64,000 bases of DNA from Phorcus lineatus (lineage: Eukaryota > Mollusca > Gastropoda > Trochida > Trochidae): positions 15,035,304-15,099,303 of the forward strand of contig OV121090.1 in NCBI GenBank assembly GCA_921293015.1, read 5' to 3'. The position numbers and the translations under genes were made by a program. Below the pieces are notes generated by a model. The model worked only from the letters and a program-made list of their open reading frames with translations. It did not search any database and was not told where the DNA came from. This document shows positions 43,404 through 56,495 of the stretch, piece after piece (position 1 is the stretch's first letter; each line of letters opens with the position of its first letter).

Positions 43404-44769
43404 AAGTTATTAGCTAATTTAATTGCAGTTTAAAGATGTTCCGAACGTTTGTCAGTGCGCATCTTTTCGCGCATCCGAAAAAGTGCCGCTAACAAACTCA
43501 AGTTGTGTAAACGTTGTAGAAAAAATGACACTGAGGCTCTATCGATGTTCGGAAATAAATGAAATTTTAACTGTGGAATGATGAGTTGTCTATTATTCCA
43601 TCCATGCACCTTTGGTCATAGATTTTAAGAATCACATGCATATGCATTGGTCATAATCGGCAGAGATGTTCTGACACAATTGTTGGTAATAATTAGATTG
43701 CGGCTTTCCAAAATGTACTCCAATTATTATTTTGCAACAGAGAAAATGTCACTGATAACTTTTATGTGTTTACATTCGGCATAAAACCGATTGTTAATGA
43801 AAAAATACAAGTTATCCCTTGCAATCACTTTGTTGAACATTGTTGAAATGACGTCATTGACACACGAGGTGCGGAAAAATAGACTGTGTATGGAAGGTCC
43901 TCGTAATTTTTCACAATATATGACTAGTAACGGAACATTTATGTACTAAGAAATACTTTTCCATCTTGGAAATGATGTAACTTGTAGAAAAATTAGAACA
44001 GAATATTAAGTTACCCTCATTAGGCCGTAAACAGTAGCAGTTTCCGTAAGTAAAATCCTATTTTGAATAGCTCAATGAAAATGAAGAGTTACCTCCCCTT
44101 ATGAGTTTGTTCATAAGTAATTTAACTTCAGCTTCAAATATCTCGGAAGATAGGTCCGTGACATATCTTTTTTGTTTCAAATTATTTCTTTTCAATATGT
44201 TTTATTCTATCTAAAACAAATTTGAATTATTTTTCATTTATTTTTTATTACTGAACGCGTCTTTTGAAGCTATTTTTGTAAAGATCATCATCGAAATTGT
44301 ATCTTTAATATTTGCAGATAAGTTACAAAAGACAAAAAAAGAAATACGAGACATCAATTTTCTATTACATAATCATCTCATTAATTGGGAAAAAAGTAAA
44401 CTGAACTCTAAATGTTTTTATTTTTTGTTTTAAGATTAAATAAGCAAAATTGGACATTTCCCCATTTTATTAAACAAACCCTCAAAAATCATAATTTCTC
44501 TGAAAAGGAAGGTCCGTGACATGACTTTTTTATTTTTGAATATTGAAGAATACATATTCAACTTTCACCATGCAAATTTACAGCAATTATTCATTTATTT
44601 TGTTTATTGGTACGAACCTCTTTAACTCAATCGAACAAATAACCAAGTTTGTTGATGTATTCGATGTAATCTAGGCACAGTTTTGAACTGACGAACACCA
44701 TTATTTCCTTCTTCTGGGGGCCCAGCTTGTACTTAGCAATGTTTAAATTTGGTCCAACCAGTCCTTGCC
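43404..44769. other. Unassigned AT-rich stretch
   Basis: No gene, element end or tandem repeat recognised. GGTCCGTGACAT recurs at 44153 and 44511. Confidence 0.45.
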
Positions 44770-46059
44770 CAATCCCGGGAAGGTGGTTACTGCTAAAATG
44801 AGATTACAGGGAGCCCTGATACTATTTTTAGTAGTTGTTACATCACTGCCGGAGCTAGGTAGCCGACAGGTGTAGGTTATCGGCGGCATAAACATGAATG
44901 TGATTAGAGTCTGAACTTGTGAACAAGTTGAACCATTTCATATTTTGTAATGAATATATTGATTTGTATTGTGAATAAAATACCTTAGCTTTTCTCTAAC
45001 ATTAAATGGTTTTGTGTAGTTATGGTGGAAATAAGTCAATTTTTGTAATCTAATTAATGTTTTCGTTCTCAGTAGTGACGGACATGTAAATAAAAATACG
45101 TTATCTTATGATTCAGTAGTAAAAATAGTGTCCAAACACTTCTTTTACAAGACAAAGTTATTTCAAAGAGTATTCGGATGTTACGAACTTTAAAGAGGAG
45201 TGCTACGAATATAAACGGAGTTTAAAGTGAACTGTTACGAACTTTACAGGATCACTTATTTCATTAACTTTTTTATCTTGCGTTACAGAACATCTGTAAA
45301 TGATATTATTGTAGAACACATCATTTCAATCAAACACAAGCAATAAATCACTGTGTTGCTTAGCATAGTCAACAACCAACCATGTCCATCAAAGAAATAA
45401 CATTATTGGATGATTTGAATTCAAAATTTCTTCGAAATTATGTTGCAAAATGTTATTATTTCACAGCCACGTAATGGTTTCAGTATCGTTTCAGTATCGT
45501 ATTTATTGCATATGCATGTAACAAAGTTGTTAATCGTTGAAGCTGACCAAAACTTTCTCAACGTCGTGGTCGCAACAAGACTGATACAATGGTATCATCA
45601 GTTTCTAGTACAAACCGCACTAGAGTGTATGGTAGGGCTAAACATTCTAATTCTCCTTTGTTCCTTTTATCACAGAAAAATAGGACGCACACATTGAAAA
45701 AAAATTCCGAACAAGCAGATTGAATGAAAAATGATAATGGTATTTAGGTTGAAATTGTACAAAGAAATCGAATAGACACGTGCAATATGAAGTCATATTA
45801 AATTATTGGTCTTTTCTTGTAAATAAGATTGTAAAAAGATTTTGGTTTTGAATCAACAAAATTCCTGACATTCTTGTAACTTTGATTGGTGAACGTACTC
45901 GTATTTATTATAGTTACATTAATTTACAAGATAATTAGGAAATGAAATTAATCATGGGACGGATAATTATATGTTTTCTGTAAAAAAAAGCTTAAAAAAA
46001 GAACGCAGAACTACTTTAAGATGTTATTAGGATATGATGTATCCTTGATAAAACAGCTG

Positions 46060-46315
46060 CTTGAAGCATATCGTTGCATTTGGTGATAGCGTGGAAGGCC
46101 GTTGTATGTTTGTCGGCAACATGGTCTTGCAATGGACTTGCATAATTAAAGCAACACTAACACAGTTCACACACCAATCTGTCGCCATTGAAAACCTTTC
46201 CTTGTGTGCGTAAAGTCGTGACTCCCTGGTAATGTTGTTTGCATGTTGTTTAACGGTAGGGTTTTAAAGCATTATTGTACGCCATATTTCGTCTATACAA
46301 CGAATGAAAAGATCA
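46060..46315 (-). pseudogene. Zinc-finger coding remnant in copy B (C-terminal finger)
   Basis: Counterpart of 18596-18853 in copy A: ALKPYR, then CKQHYQGV, then LVCELC...LQDHVADKH, a C-x2-C-x12-H-x4-H finger. Here it is broken by stops and small frame changes. Conservation of the finger spacing in both copies suggests it was once a functional protein. Confidence 0.5.
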
Positions 46316-47997
46316 TTCGTATATATCGATATTACTTACGATCGTCACTCAGGTAATCTACCTCTTTAAACAATATGTACGTATTCAGGTTATGATTTTG
46401 ATTTCAGATAACCGGAAGTATTCTTTGAATTGTTGCAATAAAGCCGCATGAACTACGATATCGGAAATATTCAAATTTTGCTTACAGCCAGAAGAGCGAA
46501 AACGGCTGACGGTCTCTTAATCCAGTAACAATGCTTATATAGCTTTTTCAAAAGTGTCTAAATTACAAGATTGATAAACAATAATTCATCCTTTATTCTC
46601 GGTTCAGAGTTAAGGTATAATCAAAAGCTGCATACATAACTTCCTTAGCCGTTTTTAATTGTCCATATTTTTTTCCAATTTTGTACACCACTGACTATAG
46701 AATCTTTAATTGATACAGAGTATGTTTCATTAATTTTGTAAGTGGTTTAGATAGAGCCAAAATATCATTAGACTGAGGTAAGATCAAATTGCCTATCTAA
46801 AAGTGACACAGGGTATTTTTATAATTTTTTATGAGGTATGACAAAAATACAAAATACCAAAGATGTCCTGGGATAAGTTCAAATCGCATATCTAAACTTG
46901 AATCTTTATCTCTAAAATACCGAAATCATGACATTTACTATTTTCAAAAATAGTCGGAAAACAGCCATATCATTGTTAATAAGTCGAATATCTGCGCCCC
47001 CTATAAATAAACATTAGTTAAATGATCTACTGAACACTTCCAACCCATCTTTTCCTTTGTGTCTGATGTAAATTAGTTTTCAAAATTACGTTTGAGATAT
47101 TGGTGCGCGCCACTGTCAGGTTTTCGATAAAAAATCACAATGTTTATCACTCTAAAATATAAAATGAAGGATGCTGATTTTCTGAAACAGACAATTTTTT
47201 CTGAATAAAATAACACCATTTATAGAGTTTTACATGTTTGACCTTAACAACATACTATGTGCATGTCCCTTTAAGTTGCATATTAACTCTTAAATGCCAA
47301 CACAATGACATTTTCTTGTTTTCGACTGTAAATTATAAACGGCCATATACATATTAAGAAGTCGAAATTCTGCTTCCAATGTACATCTATGTTAGTTAAA
47401 TGATCTTCTGATCAATATAAACTTATATTTCTTGTTATGTCTTCTTTAAATAAGGTTCCATAATTTCGCTTGAGTCATTGGCGGGCGCCATTGTCCGGTT
47501 TTCGATCATTAATTTTGACTTTTCCCCATAATTATTTTCACTATCCTAACTGATAAGCAATACGACGTTTATTTTCAGAAACTACCACTACTTGTCGATG
47601 AAATAAGACAATTCATGAAGTTTGACATATTTGATCCAAACACCATAGTACATTGTACTCTGTGCCCCATTATTGATTACAGGTCAATTGTAAAGGATTA
47701 TAAGCATTTCATTGCACCAGTAGAAAGCTACAGTGAGTGCAATACCCTTAAATGCATTAGCATAGCCAAATTGAACTAAAAAATCTGCCTTTAAGGTTTA
47801 GATGACCATTTAGGTAGGTTGTAAGGTTATGATAGTCAATTAGACAATATGACAATTAGACTCTGAAATGAAAATGTATCAGTTAATCGAAAAATTTTAA
47901 AAATATTAAATGAAATGAAAAGGAGAATCAAGCTCTAATGTCTTTTTATATACTTGCTAAGGCTTCTACCTTATTTCAGGGTCTGGCCTACAGACTA

Positions 47998-48400
47998 AGG
48001 TTATGAGGAAATTCCATCTCACATTGATGGCATTTGACAGGAAATATTGAATGTTTAAGAGCAGAATAAAGTCACAGATCTCCTCGCGACATATGTTTTA
48101 TGCTACAATTTTTCGAAAACATGACCACCTTTGTGTTCCCCTTGCTCATGGTCAAGTTTGTTTGCTTCAGTTTTCTTACAAATTTATTACAGGTTTGGCG
48201 ACATACACTTGGCCTATATCATTCAAATTGTATTATGTTTGGTTTTATAGAAGCAGCCAGGAAATGTGCAGGAGTTGGTTCTCTGTCCATCTTATTCGGT
48301 TTCATTAGGGTGCTGGTTGCTAGATTGCTTTCTAATTTTTCAATGGGTTTGTCATATTCGTTTCACATTTCATGCTCTAGGCTTTGGTATGTTATGTCAT
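47998..48400 (-). pseudogene. Zinc-finger coding remnant in copy B (N-terminal part)
   Basis: One frame stays readable for about 400 bases with three stops: NEYDKPIEKLESNLATSTLM, REPTPAHFLAASIKPNIIQF, then VCRQTCNKFVRKLKQTNLTM and HSIFPVKCHQCEMEFPHNL. It has two Cys-pair clusters of C2H2 character. Copy A retains only the last of these at 16808-16887. Confidence 0.5.
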
Positions 48401-49431
48401 GGACACTGCCCCCCAAAGCTAATATTTCGAGTAATTCCATCTGAAAATGTATCACTTATTACGTGCACTTGTCATAAATGAAAACTAAAGAGATATTAGA
48501 TAGATATTGTCCTCCGTTTGTTAGCGTAACATCCTCCGTTTATATTCGTAACATTCAGGATTTTATCTCATGTTAACTGCCTAACCATTTGTGAAATGTT
48601 GCATGCGGATATTTCTGTTTTTAAGCTTTAAAATTAATATATGTGCATTTCAAACTTTAACTGGGTATCGGAACGGTAGATTGATAGGAAGGAAGAATTA
48701 CTAGTAGCTGCATTGTGACTTTCCAAAGCAGAAATGCAACGAAAAGATGAATATTTGACCGAGATTTTCAACAAATCAATCCCTTCTAACTTATACAAAC
48801 AGTCAATTAATGACAAGTTTGCATGACATATTCTTCGATCTATATTGAGTATTTATCAATCAATATTTATACATCAATAAGCATAATTTCAGAAAACAAA
48901 CGCTTACTCTCATATTGGTTTGGGTCTTAGCTCATAATGTGAAGTAACCGTTAGTATAATTAGTATCAGGGCTCCGTTTAATCTCATTTTAGCAGTAACC
49001 GGCTTCCCGGGAGTGATTCATGTTGTTGTTTCATTTGTTCAATACATAGGAAATTCCTAGGATTCAAGGATTGGAACAGATTAAAAGAAGCAAATCAAAT
49101 AGATCCTGGAGCTTGTTGATTAATCTGGTGATGTCGAAAATTAAGGAGTAAGTGTCTGGGGAATGAGCAACCATGGGAATTTGGGCACCGCATCAACTCA
49201 ATATTTCTTTTTGTTAAATTTTAAGTGATGTTTATCACTTTTGTCAGTGTAAAAATATTTACACATTTTCACAAAATCATCAATAAAAATACTCCATTTA
49301 TAAATGATATATCCTAATATCATAGCTCAAGTATACGACTCATAATTTGATGGGAATCAGTTGGTTAATGGAATAAATTCATCGTTAATGTGGTTAAAAA
49401 CCAAATAAGACAAAAGAAACTAGTTCAATGT

Positions 49432-50275
49432 GGAAGACAATGATAGTATGGATGAACAACTTCTTTACTTTCACAATGGCGACATTTCTGTATAGATCCT
49501 TTTATCTTTATCTAGCATGTGGAAAGTGATGATGATGATGAAGATGGAGATTTTACAAGCGGAGTTGGTTTAATTTGCGGTATGTGGTTTTAGATAAGGG
49601 CCAGAAGGCCTGTATCTTTGATGTTTGTGTCTAAGGCTTTGAATATTCGTGTTGTTTTTTTTGGGGTTGAGGATGTATTGTATGTTGTGTGGGTTGATGT
49701 GGTGTTGTATTAGTGTGGAATCTGTGTGCGATTGTTTCTGTTTGCAGTGTGGGCATGTCAAGTGTTATGTGTTCTACATTGTGGTTTGCTCTATCTATAT
49801 TTTTGTTTTTGCTGAAAGGTTTTGATTTTGGTTAGTGGCTTAGGGAAGAGTGTTTTGGTGTGTTTAGCTACAGTGGAGTTTGTATATAGTTTGTGCCATG
49901 TGGCCATAATGTGTAATTTAGCGGGCTTTTGACCTCTTGTTTAGAGTGTGGTAAGGGGTGTGTTATTATATTGCATTTTAGGCCCTCAATAGCCGCTCTG
50001 TCGGCTGATTTTTATCCGATTACACCGGCGTGAGCAGGCACCAAGATGAGTTTGATAGTTTTGTCCTGATGGTTTAGTTGTTGTATACTTTTTAGGATGT
50101 GGGAGTCTAGAAGGATCAGATTTTAGAGTGGTTTAATAGAGGCAAAACCAGAGGATAAACCAGCTTACAACCACTTACTGCGTCCATAGTCAACTCACCC
50201 TTTGGCATTTTGCCCAACCCCTATTACGATTGTGAAAGTAAAGAAGTTGTACATCCTTACTAGCATTGTCTTCCT
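49432..50275. repeat. Inverted ~50-bp arms around a LINE fragment
   Basis: Left arm 49432-49482 and right arm 50226-50275 are inverted copies: GGAAGACAATGATAGTA, GGATGAACAACTTC and TTTACTTTCACAATGG on the left, nearly identical inward from the right. The CAACTTCTTTA...CACAATGGCGAC style resembles ends of Penelope-like elements, but that is only a resemblance. Confidence 0.6.
49535..50130 (-). mobile_element. I-like LINE, 3'-terminal fragment
   Basis: Same family as the LINE at 10739-14860. It begins at a GATGATGATGATGAAGATGG tail (about 49528-49548), then GAGATTTTACAAGCGGAG, then a degraded zinc-knuckle region (MTCPHCKQKQSHTDSTLIQ at 49761) and remnants of the RNase H end near 49990-50050. 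Strongly 5'-truncated. Confidence 0.75.
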
Positions 50276-52080
50276 TATACTAGCAACTTCTAGAATGCCA
50301 CTGAAACAAATCCTTTAAATTGAGAAATTCAAGGGTTGTCTTGATTATTTTCTGTTACCATAATTGATTTCAACAACGGATATAGGTTCTCCTTATTTGA
50401 ATGACTGATGACAAGATCAGGTCAGAGTGTCAATGAAAATCTCGACACTTACAATAGAGACATGTTCCAATCTTCAAAAAGATATGGTTGATTATTGTAA
50501 TATTTTCAGTGCCCTGTTGTTATATTCAAAAGTCTGTCAAAATGTGAAAAAACACGCAATTAAGTTTATATGCCAGTGTTTCGGATAGTATATGGTATAT
50601 TGCATATACAAGCCTAAACATCTTCATATCAATGGACATTTTTCAAGAATCATAAGCCTGTAATTAAATAATGGCTCAACTAATCCCGCCCACCTCTACT
50701 ACACAAAAATTGCAACATGATAAAAAATTCCGAGATACATCACAAAAGATATATAAACTGAATGGAAGTTAAATATAACAATATTTTAGGATAATTAAAG
50801 GTTGTTTTGGAAACCTCAATATTTCGATACCACAATGAATTTCATTGAAAAAAAAATATAAAATGCTATTACACAATCCCAAATTGTTCGAATTAAAAAA
50901 ATAACTGATTATTTTGACAGTGATTCGTTGATTAGTCAGTTTTGGAAAGATTTGTTTTGAGAAAGGCTACCCTTTAATAATACAGATTTCGTCTTTCCAA
51001 ACTTGGAAAATTAAGGAAATGTCAAACGTTTCTCCAGGGCGAGGAAATATCTTATTGTCCCGAGTCAGGTTGAGTGCGAAGTCAAAATCATTAGCGAGTT
51101 CAACTTACAACTCAGCACGTGCATTTGATGGTCAGATACTTATAAAACCAAACCAACAGAACAGATGTAATAAACATCCAGCGTTGTGTAAACTTATCAT
51201 AGGGTGTTATATATTTCAAATTATGAGAGAAAAGGGCCCTAGAATGTAGAAAGTTGTTTTCTTAAGATTAATGTGTATTTTTCTGATAAATGAAAATCAT
51301 TCCAGTTTTATATCTGCCTTAATCTTTTATTAAAGTTTTTTGTGTAATCAAAAAACACCCCTGCAATATTTCTTTACCGTTCCACTTTTAGATAATAAAC
51401 TGTTTAATAGAAGTCTTTCTTAAGTAAATATGACTGATGGTTTTTCAATATATATTGTTTCAGCTAATAAAGCCGTAAATCAAATGTCCGAAAGCACTTA
51501 TTCACTTATTATTTTTTAATACTATTGTTACCTTTTACTCATGAAAGGTGTCGATATTGATAAATTTTAAATGTAAGCAACCACTTTGAACAAAAACAAA
51601 AACAATGCATTTGTGATGTAGAATAACAACGTTTGATGCTAAAATTCGTCATGGCAGCGGATTTTTCCAAACGTTTGAACTAAAAATTCAGTAACTTGAA
51701 CAAGTGCATGAACACGAGTATCTATTCTGCTGTCCATGACACTACTGTCAGGAGACCTCGACGGTATACAGACCAACAAGGGACGTGCATATACAACAGT
51801 TACAAGTGATCTAAAATGCAACCGAAATGAACGTTAACCGATTAAAATCATCTACATAAAGTGTTAACTTTGGCCTTTTGTTTTAACATCAGTTTAAAAT
51901 GAAACTCTCGCAATACTTTCTCTTTATCATTTTGTAAACCAAACTTGTAAAAATATATTCAATATATTGCTATTGAAAAAAGAAAAATGTTGGTGTGTAC
52001 CTTTCATTGCTATTCCGCTTACGTTCTTATATTATGTATATAGGTATTGTATTGCCATGTAAGGATGGCATGTAGAGTGT
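50276..52080. other. Unassigned stretch
   Basis: 1.8 kb of AT-rich sequence without recognisable genes or element ends. A 76-codon open frame at 51019-51249 has no recognised motif and I do not call it a gene. Confidence 0.45.
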
Positions 52081-52089
52081 ATGACGTAT

Positions 52090-52140
52090 ATGTGTGTGTG
52101 TGTGTGTGTGTGTGTCTGTGTGTGTGTGTGTGTGTGTTTG
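52090..52140 (+). repeat. (TG)n microsatellite
   Basis: About 24 TG units with one C interruption. Confidence 0.95.
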
Positions 52141-52373
52141 TATGTTGGGTAGCAGCCACTGATAGGGCCACAAAGTTTGGATCCCGGCTTTTGTTTAAGG
52201 AAGGCGATCACGTGGGTCTGGGTCCATGTCAATAGTGCAACACCTAACATTGCATTTGTTCGCCCGACCTGATAGCTAACACATCAAATCAACTGAAAGG
52301 TAAGACGCGGTGTATCTAATACATATCAACAGTTTCTGATAAGTTCTTAATTGAATGTGGATAATAAATCAAG

Positions 52374-52375
<2 letters not shown>

Positions 52376-52423
<48 letters not shown>
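52376..52423 (+). repeat. (AT)n microsatellite
   Basis: About 23 uninterrupted AT units, with further ATATAT runs to 52480. Confidence 0.95.
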
Positions 52424-52425
<2 letters not shown>

Positions 52426-52689
52426 AGTATATATATGTACTTGATTTATTTATATATGAATAATATATATATATATATATCAATTTTTGAAACGAAAACC
52501 GTTTTCGTGGATGTGTGTTTTATCATTTTAAGAAGTGAATGAATACATGTACTTGCTTTTCAATTGTGGTTAAATTGTAAATATGGTTAGAAGGATAGAC
52601 GAAGGAGCGAGAAAGCGCAAAAGAAAGAGTGGAAGAAAATGCTCTGACACTGAGAACGAGACTCAGAAACTATGAGTGCAGACGTCTGA

Positions 52690-55030
52690 TCGATTAGATA
52701 ACATTGTTTCACCTTTTAACATTGCTACATTGGGTTTAAACTGTTTGTGTGTCTAAAGGAGTAGACAGTGTGTCATCTAAATCAATATTACGTCTCTTCA
52801 TAAGCTGACATCCTCAGAAAGGTGTGTGTTCATCTTCAATTACATAATAAGCATGTATGTGTGTCCATCAGTAGACAAAGGGTCACCTGGATTAGCTGTT
52901 TGTGTCACCTACAAAAACTTCTTGTGTCCTTCAGTTGGTGGTGTGCTACCAAGATTACCTGCGTGTGTCTAATCTTAGTGCTAAGTTGACGGTGTGTTAC
53001 TTAGGTAGACTGCGTTGTATTAACTTGTTAGACTGTTTCTGTCCATGACGTGATGCCTAGATAAGCTGCATGTGTCCATCGGCGAAAAGAGTGCTATAGA
53101 TAAACAATGCTTCTGTCAATGGGTAGATGTTGTATTACCTAGATAAACTGCTTTTGTTCATCAGTTGATGGTGTTCTATCTAGATAAACTGCATTGTCCC
53201 AACAGTAGACGGTGAGGTACGTAAATAGAATGTTTATCAGTAAGCGGTGTGTTACCTAGAAAGACTGTGTGTGTCCATAACTAGACAATGTGTTACCTAT
53301 GTGTCCATCAGTAAACTTAGTGATATCTGGATTGCCGTATATAGGCCCACGCGAAATTTTGCCCAGTTGAAGTTGTATAAATTTGAATTGATATTCAACT
53401 TGTTCAGAGTGATGTCCTTTTTTGATAGACGGTTTGTGTCCATCAGTAGACAGTGTGTTACCTAGATAGACTGCGCATGACCATCAGTAGACTTAGTGCT
53501 ATCAAGATAGATTGCGTGTATCCATTAATTAACAAAATGTTATCTATATAAAATGATTGTGTCAATCAGTAGAAAGCGTGTTACTTAGATAAATTGAATC
53601 TGTTAATCGGTAGATGGTGCTAAATCTAGATAAACGGCATTATCCCCAAAGTAGACGGTATTCATCAGTAGGCGGTGTGTTACATGTACTAAGATAGACT
53701 TGATATTCCATAGGTTGACGGCGTGTTACCTAGATATACTGCGTGTTTCCGTCAGTTAACTTAGTTATATCTAGATTAGCTAGTGGTATCCATCAATAAA
53801 CTGATTGCAAACTAGAATAACCACGTGAGTCCATAAGTTTACATTGTGTTACGTGGGTAGACAGCGTTTGTCACTCAGTTGATAGTTAGCTATTAGCTAG
53901 ATAGAATGCATGTGTTCGTCAGTAGACGGTGTGTTATCTAGATAGAATGCATGTGTTCGTCAGTAGACGGTGTGTTATCTAGATAGAATGCATGTGTTTG
54001 TCAGTAGACGGTGTGTTATCTAGATAGAATGCATGTGTTTGTCAGTAGACGGTGTGTTATCTAGATAGAATGCATGTGTTCGTCAGTAGACGGTGTGTTA
54101 TCTAGATAGAATGCATGTGTTTGTCAGTAGACGGTGTGTTATCTAGATAGAATGCATGTGTTTGTCAGTAGACGGTGTGTTATCTAGATAGAATGCATGT
54201 GTTCGTCAGTAGACGGTGTGTTATCTAGATAGAATGCATGTGTTTGTCAGTAGACGGTGTGCTATCTGGATAGACTGCATGTGTTCGTCAGTAGACGGTG
54301 TGCTATCTGGATAGACTGGATGTGTTTGTCAGTAGACGGTGTGCTATCTGGATAGACTGCATGTGTTTGTCAGTAGACGGTGTGCTATCTGGATAGACTG
54401 CATGTGTTCGTCAGTAGACGGTGTGTTAGCTAGAAAGACTGCATGTGTTTGTCAGTAGACGGTGTGCTTCCTGGATAGACTTCATGTGTTCGTCAGTAGA
54501 CGGTGTGCTATCTGGATAGACTGCATGTGTTCGTCAGTAGACGGTGTGCTATCTGGATAGACTGCATGTGTTCGTCAGTAGACGGTGTGCTATCTGGATA
54601 GACTGCATGTGTTCGTCAGTAGACGGTGTGCTATCTGGATAGACTGCATGTGTTCGTCAGTAGACGGTGTGCTATCTGGATAGACTGCATGTGTTCGTCA
54701 GTAGACGGTGTGCTATCTGGATAGACTGCATGTGTTCGTCAGTAGACGGTGTGCTATCTGGATAGACTGCATGTGTTCGTCAGTAGACGGTGTGCTATCT
54801 GGATAGACTGCATGTGTTCGTCAGTAGACGGTGTGCTATCTGGATAGACTGCATGTGTTCGTCAGTAGACGGTGTGCTATCTGGATAGACTGCATGTGTT
54901 CGTCAGTAGACGGTGTGCTATCTGGATAGACTGCATGTGTTCATCAGTGAACAGAGCGTATCTAAAGTAACTGCGTGAGTCAATAACTTTGACAGTATGT
55001 TACCTTGATAGACTGCATATTTCCATAGGT
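52690..55030 (+). repeat. 41-bp minisatellite with a homogeneous core and degraded flanks
   Basis: Core 53890-54955 holds about 26 units of 41 bp. One unit reads TGCTATCTGGATAGACTGCA then TGTGTTCGTCAGTAGACGGTG. The first third (to about 54250) has a different type, TTATCTAGATAGAATGC; the rest has CTATCTGGATAGACTGC. Outside the core, degenerate copies with the same TCAGTAGAC...TGTGTTACCTAGAT skeleton run back to about 52690 and on to about 55030. No gene is encoded. Confidence 0.93.
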
Positions 55031-55251
55031 ATATGTTCCACTTCCTTAAGTCCTTTTGACGTATAAATGTGTGAAAATAATTGACATAATTACCCAGATT
55101 GGGTTGGAATCTCTGCGAGATTATACTGATCGGTCATGTTGTTTACGTGACGCCATCTACGGAAGCACGTTCTTTCCGTATCAGATATATTTGAATTGGC
55201 ATTTAATGAATATTTTTTTCTTTTGGAATACATAGACAAATACAGGACATT
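55031..55251. other. Short spacer
   Basis: Nothing recognised between the minisatellite and the LINE 3' end. Confidence 0.4.
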
Positions 55252-56495
55252 TCATTTATAGATAAAAAATTTCAATATGAACACATATAAACATGGGTAC
55301 AGACAAACTGCAGGGAAAAGAGCTTGACAACAGGGTAGAGATTTCATAGTACATTTCATTATACATTTCATGAGTTGCAGTGTATCTTGATTAAAAAGAT
55401 TATGGCATACCGACCAGAATTTCATGAATTCAGAATACTTGCATTGTGAGTAACAAATGAATTTGTCATTTTCATAAACGTTCTTTATAGCTTGTTTTAT
55501 GAAATTGAAATGTGGTAAAACTCGATACATATATGTGATATTTAACTGTTGTTATTATCAGGTTTAAAATCGTATTTCGTCTTTCAGGATATCCGAGGCA
55601 TACATTGCGTTTTGAAAAGTTTAATTTTGAATCTGTTTTTTGCTCAATCCATGTTTTTAGTCCGTCCAAAATATTGTTCACTATCGGGCAATCAATGAAA
55701 AAATGTAAAATAGTTTCTGCAGAAGCTAAAGGTACATTTGTTTGTGTCGTTCAGTTTCGTTAAATAGGAGGTCATTCAATGGAAGAATTCTATGTATTAT
55801 TGAGTATTGAAACCAAATTTGCTTTGTACCAAGGTTACATGAAAAGGATGTATTCTTTATTTCGTTCGAATCGTTTTTTGCTATCAAGTGATATAGATCA
55901 GTTTCAAATTTAGGTTTTCCAATTTATATTTAGGTTTATTATGCGATCTTATTTTTCCGGCAATCCGATTGGTCGAGAAGCGGTCACGTGTCAGTCGACA
56001 GAAAAGCATATTGACTTCACTCGAGTCCGACCAAAAGTGATATTGACTTGAAATAGACATAATGACGTCAAACCGTTGTTACATGACGTCATCCTATTGT
56101 TATCGTGACGTCATTTGACCGTCATGTTGAACAATTGATCAAAATTGCTGTTCATGACTGTAGTTTTTTCTTTCCTTTTCGTATTTTTTTCGAAACATAA
56201 TAACATTGGTAGCGTTCAGGACGTCGTAGAAAAGCCTGCAACCTTTTTCTGTTTTTAAGATATCTTCTATGAAGTATAGCAGGATGGGATTTGGTAAGTT
56301 ATCTGACAGTTTGAGAATTCTATTTTTGATGTATGAATTAATTGACTTTATTATACAAGCATATTTAAAAAAATGTGTTTTGCAAGAGTTGGAACGGGAA
56401 AAGGTTTCGAAATCTTGAAAGTCTCCACGTTCATCCAAAAAATCATTAATGAATATCATTCCATGTTTTTTAAATGCTTGCAAGATAGATAGATC
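55252..56495 (-). mobile_element. L1/Tx1-like LINE, C-terminal third
   Basis: Minus-strand pieces in the order expected for the family at 2-1962: GMIFINDFLDERGDFQDFET and FFKYACIIKSINSYIKNRIL (56460-56139); WFQYSIIHRILPLNDLLF (about 55780); NVCLGYPERRNTILNLII (55620); PHFNFIKQAIKNVYEN...KYSEFMKFWSVCHNLF near 55500-55400. At least four frame breaks. About 190 bp of foreign sequence rich in TGACGTCA motifs lies inside at about 55930-56125. Its 5' side is cut by another LINE at 56495. Confidence 0.75.
55930..56125. other. Insertion in the LINE, rich in TGACGTCA motifs
   Basis: It interrupts a readable LINE frame between HEQQF and KPKFETDLYHLI. It contains four GACGTCA occurrences in about 70 bp. 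Inverted ends cannot be defined, so only an insertion is claimed. Confidence 0.4.

Larger units (their letters stand above)
44770..49015 (-). mobile_element. Copy B of the large A/B TIR element
   Basis: Ends CAATCCCGGGAAGG (44770) and CTTCCCGGGAGTG (to 49015) are inverted over ~50 bp, both with the GAGATTAMAC...GGAGCCCTGATAC block. The whole 4,246 bp matches copy A in reverse. Copy B lacks the two insertions found in A (10424-16170 and 17273-17643). It keeps about 260 bp of zinc-finger coding sequence that A has lost. Flanks differ from those of copy A, which argues for two separate insertions rather than one duplicated locus. No clear target duplication. Confidence 0.78.

Noticed and set aside
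52047-52542. Open frames over the TG and AT microsatellites
   Set aside because: Dipeptide repeats such as VCVCVC and IYIYIY come from the microsatellites.
53890-54955. CRISPR-like regular repeats
   Set aside because: The 41-bp units are directly adjacent without unique spacers and the sequence is clearly eukaryotic; it is a minisatellite.
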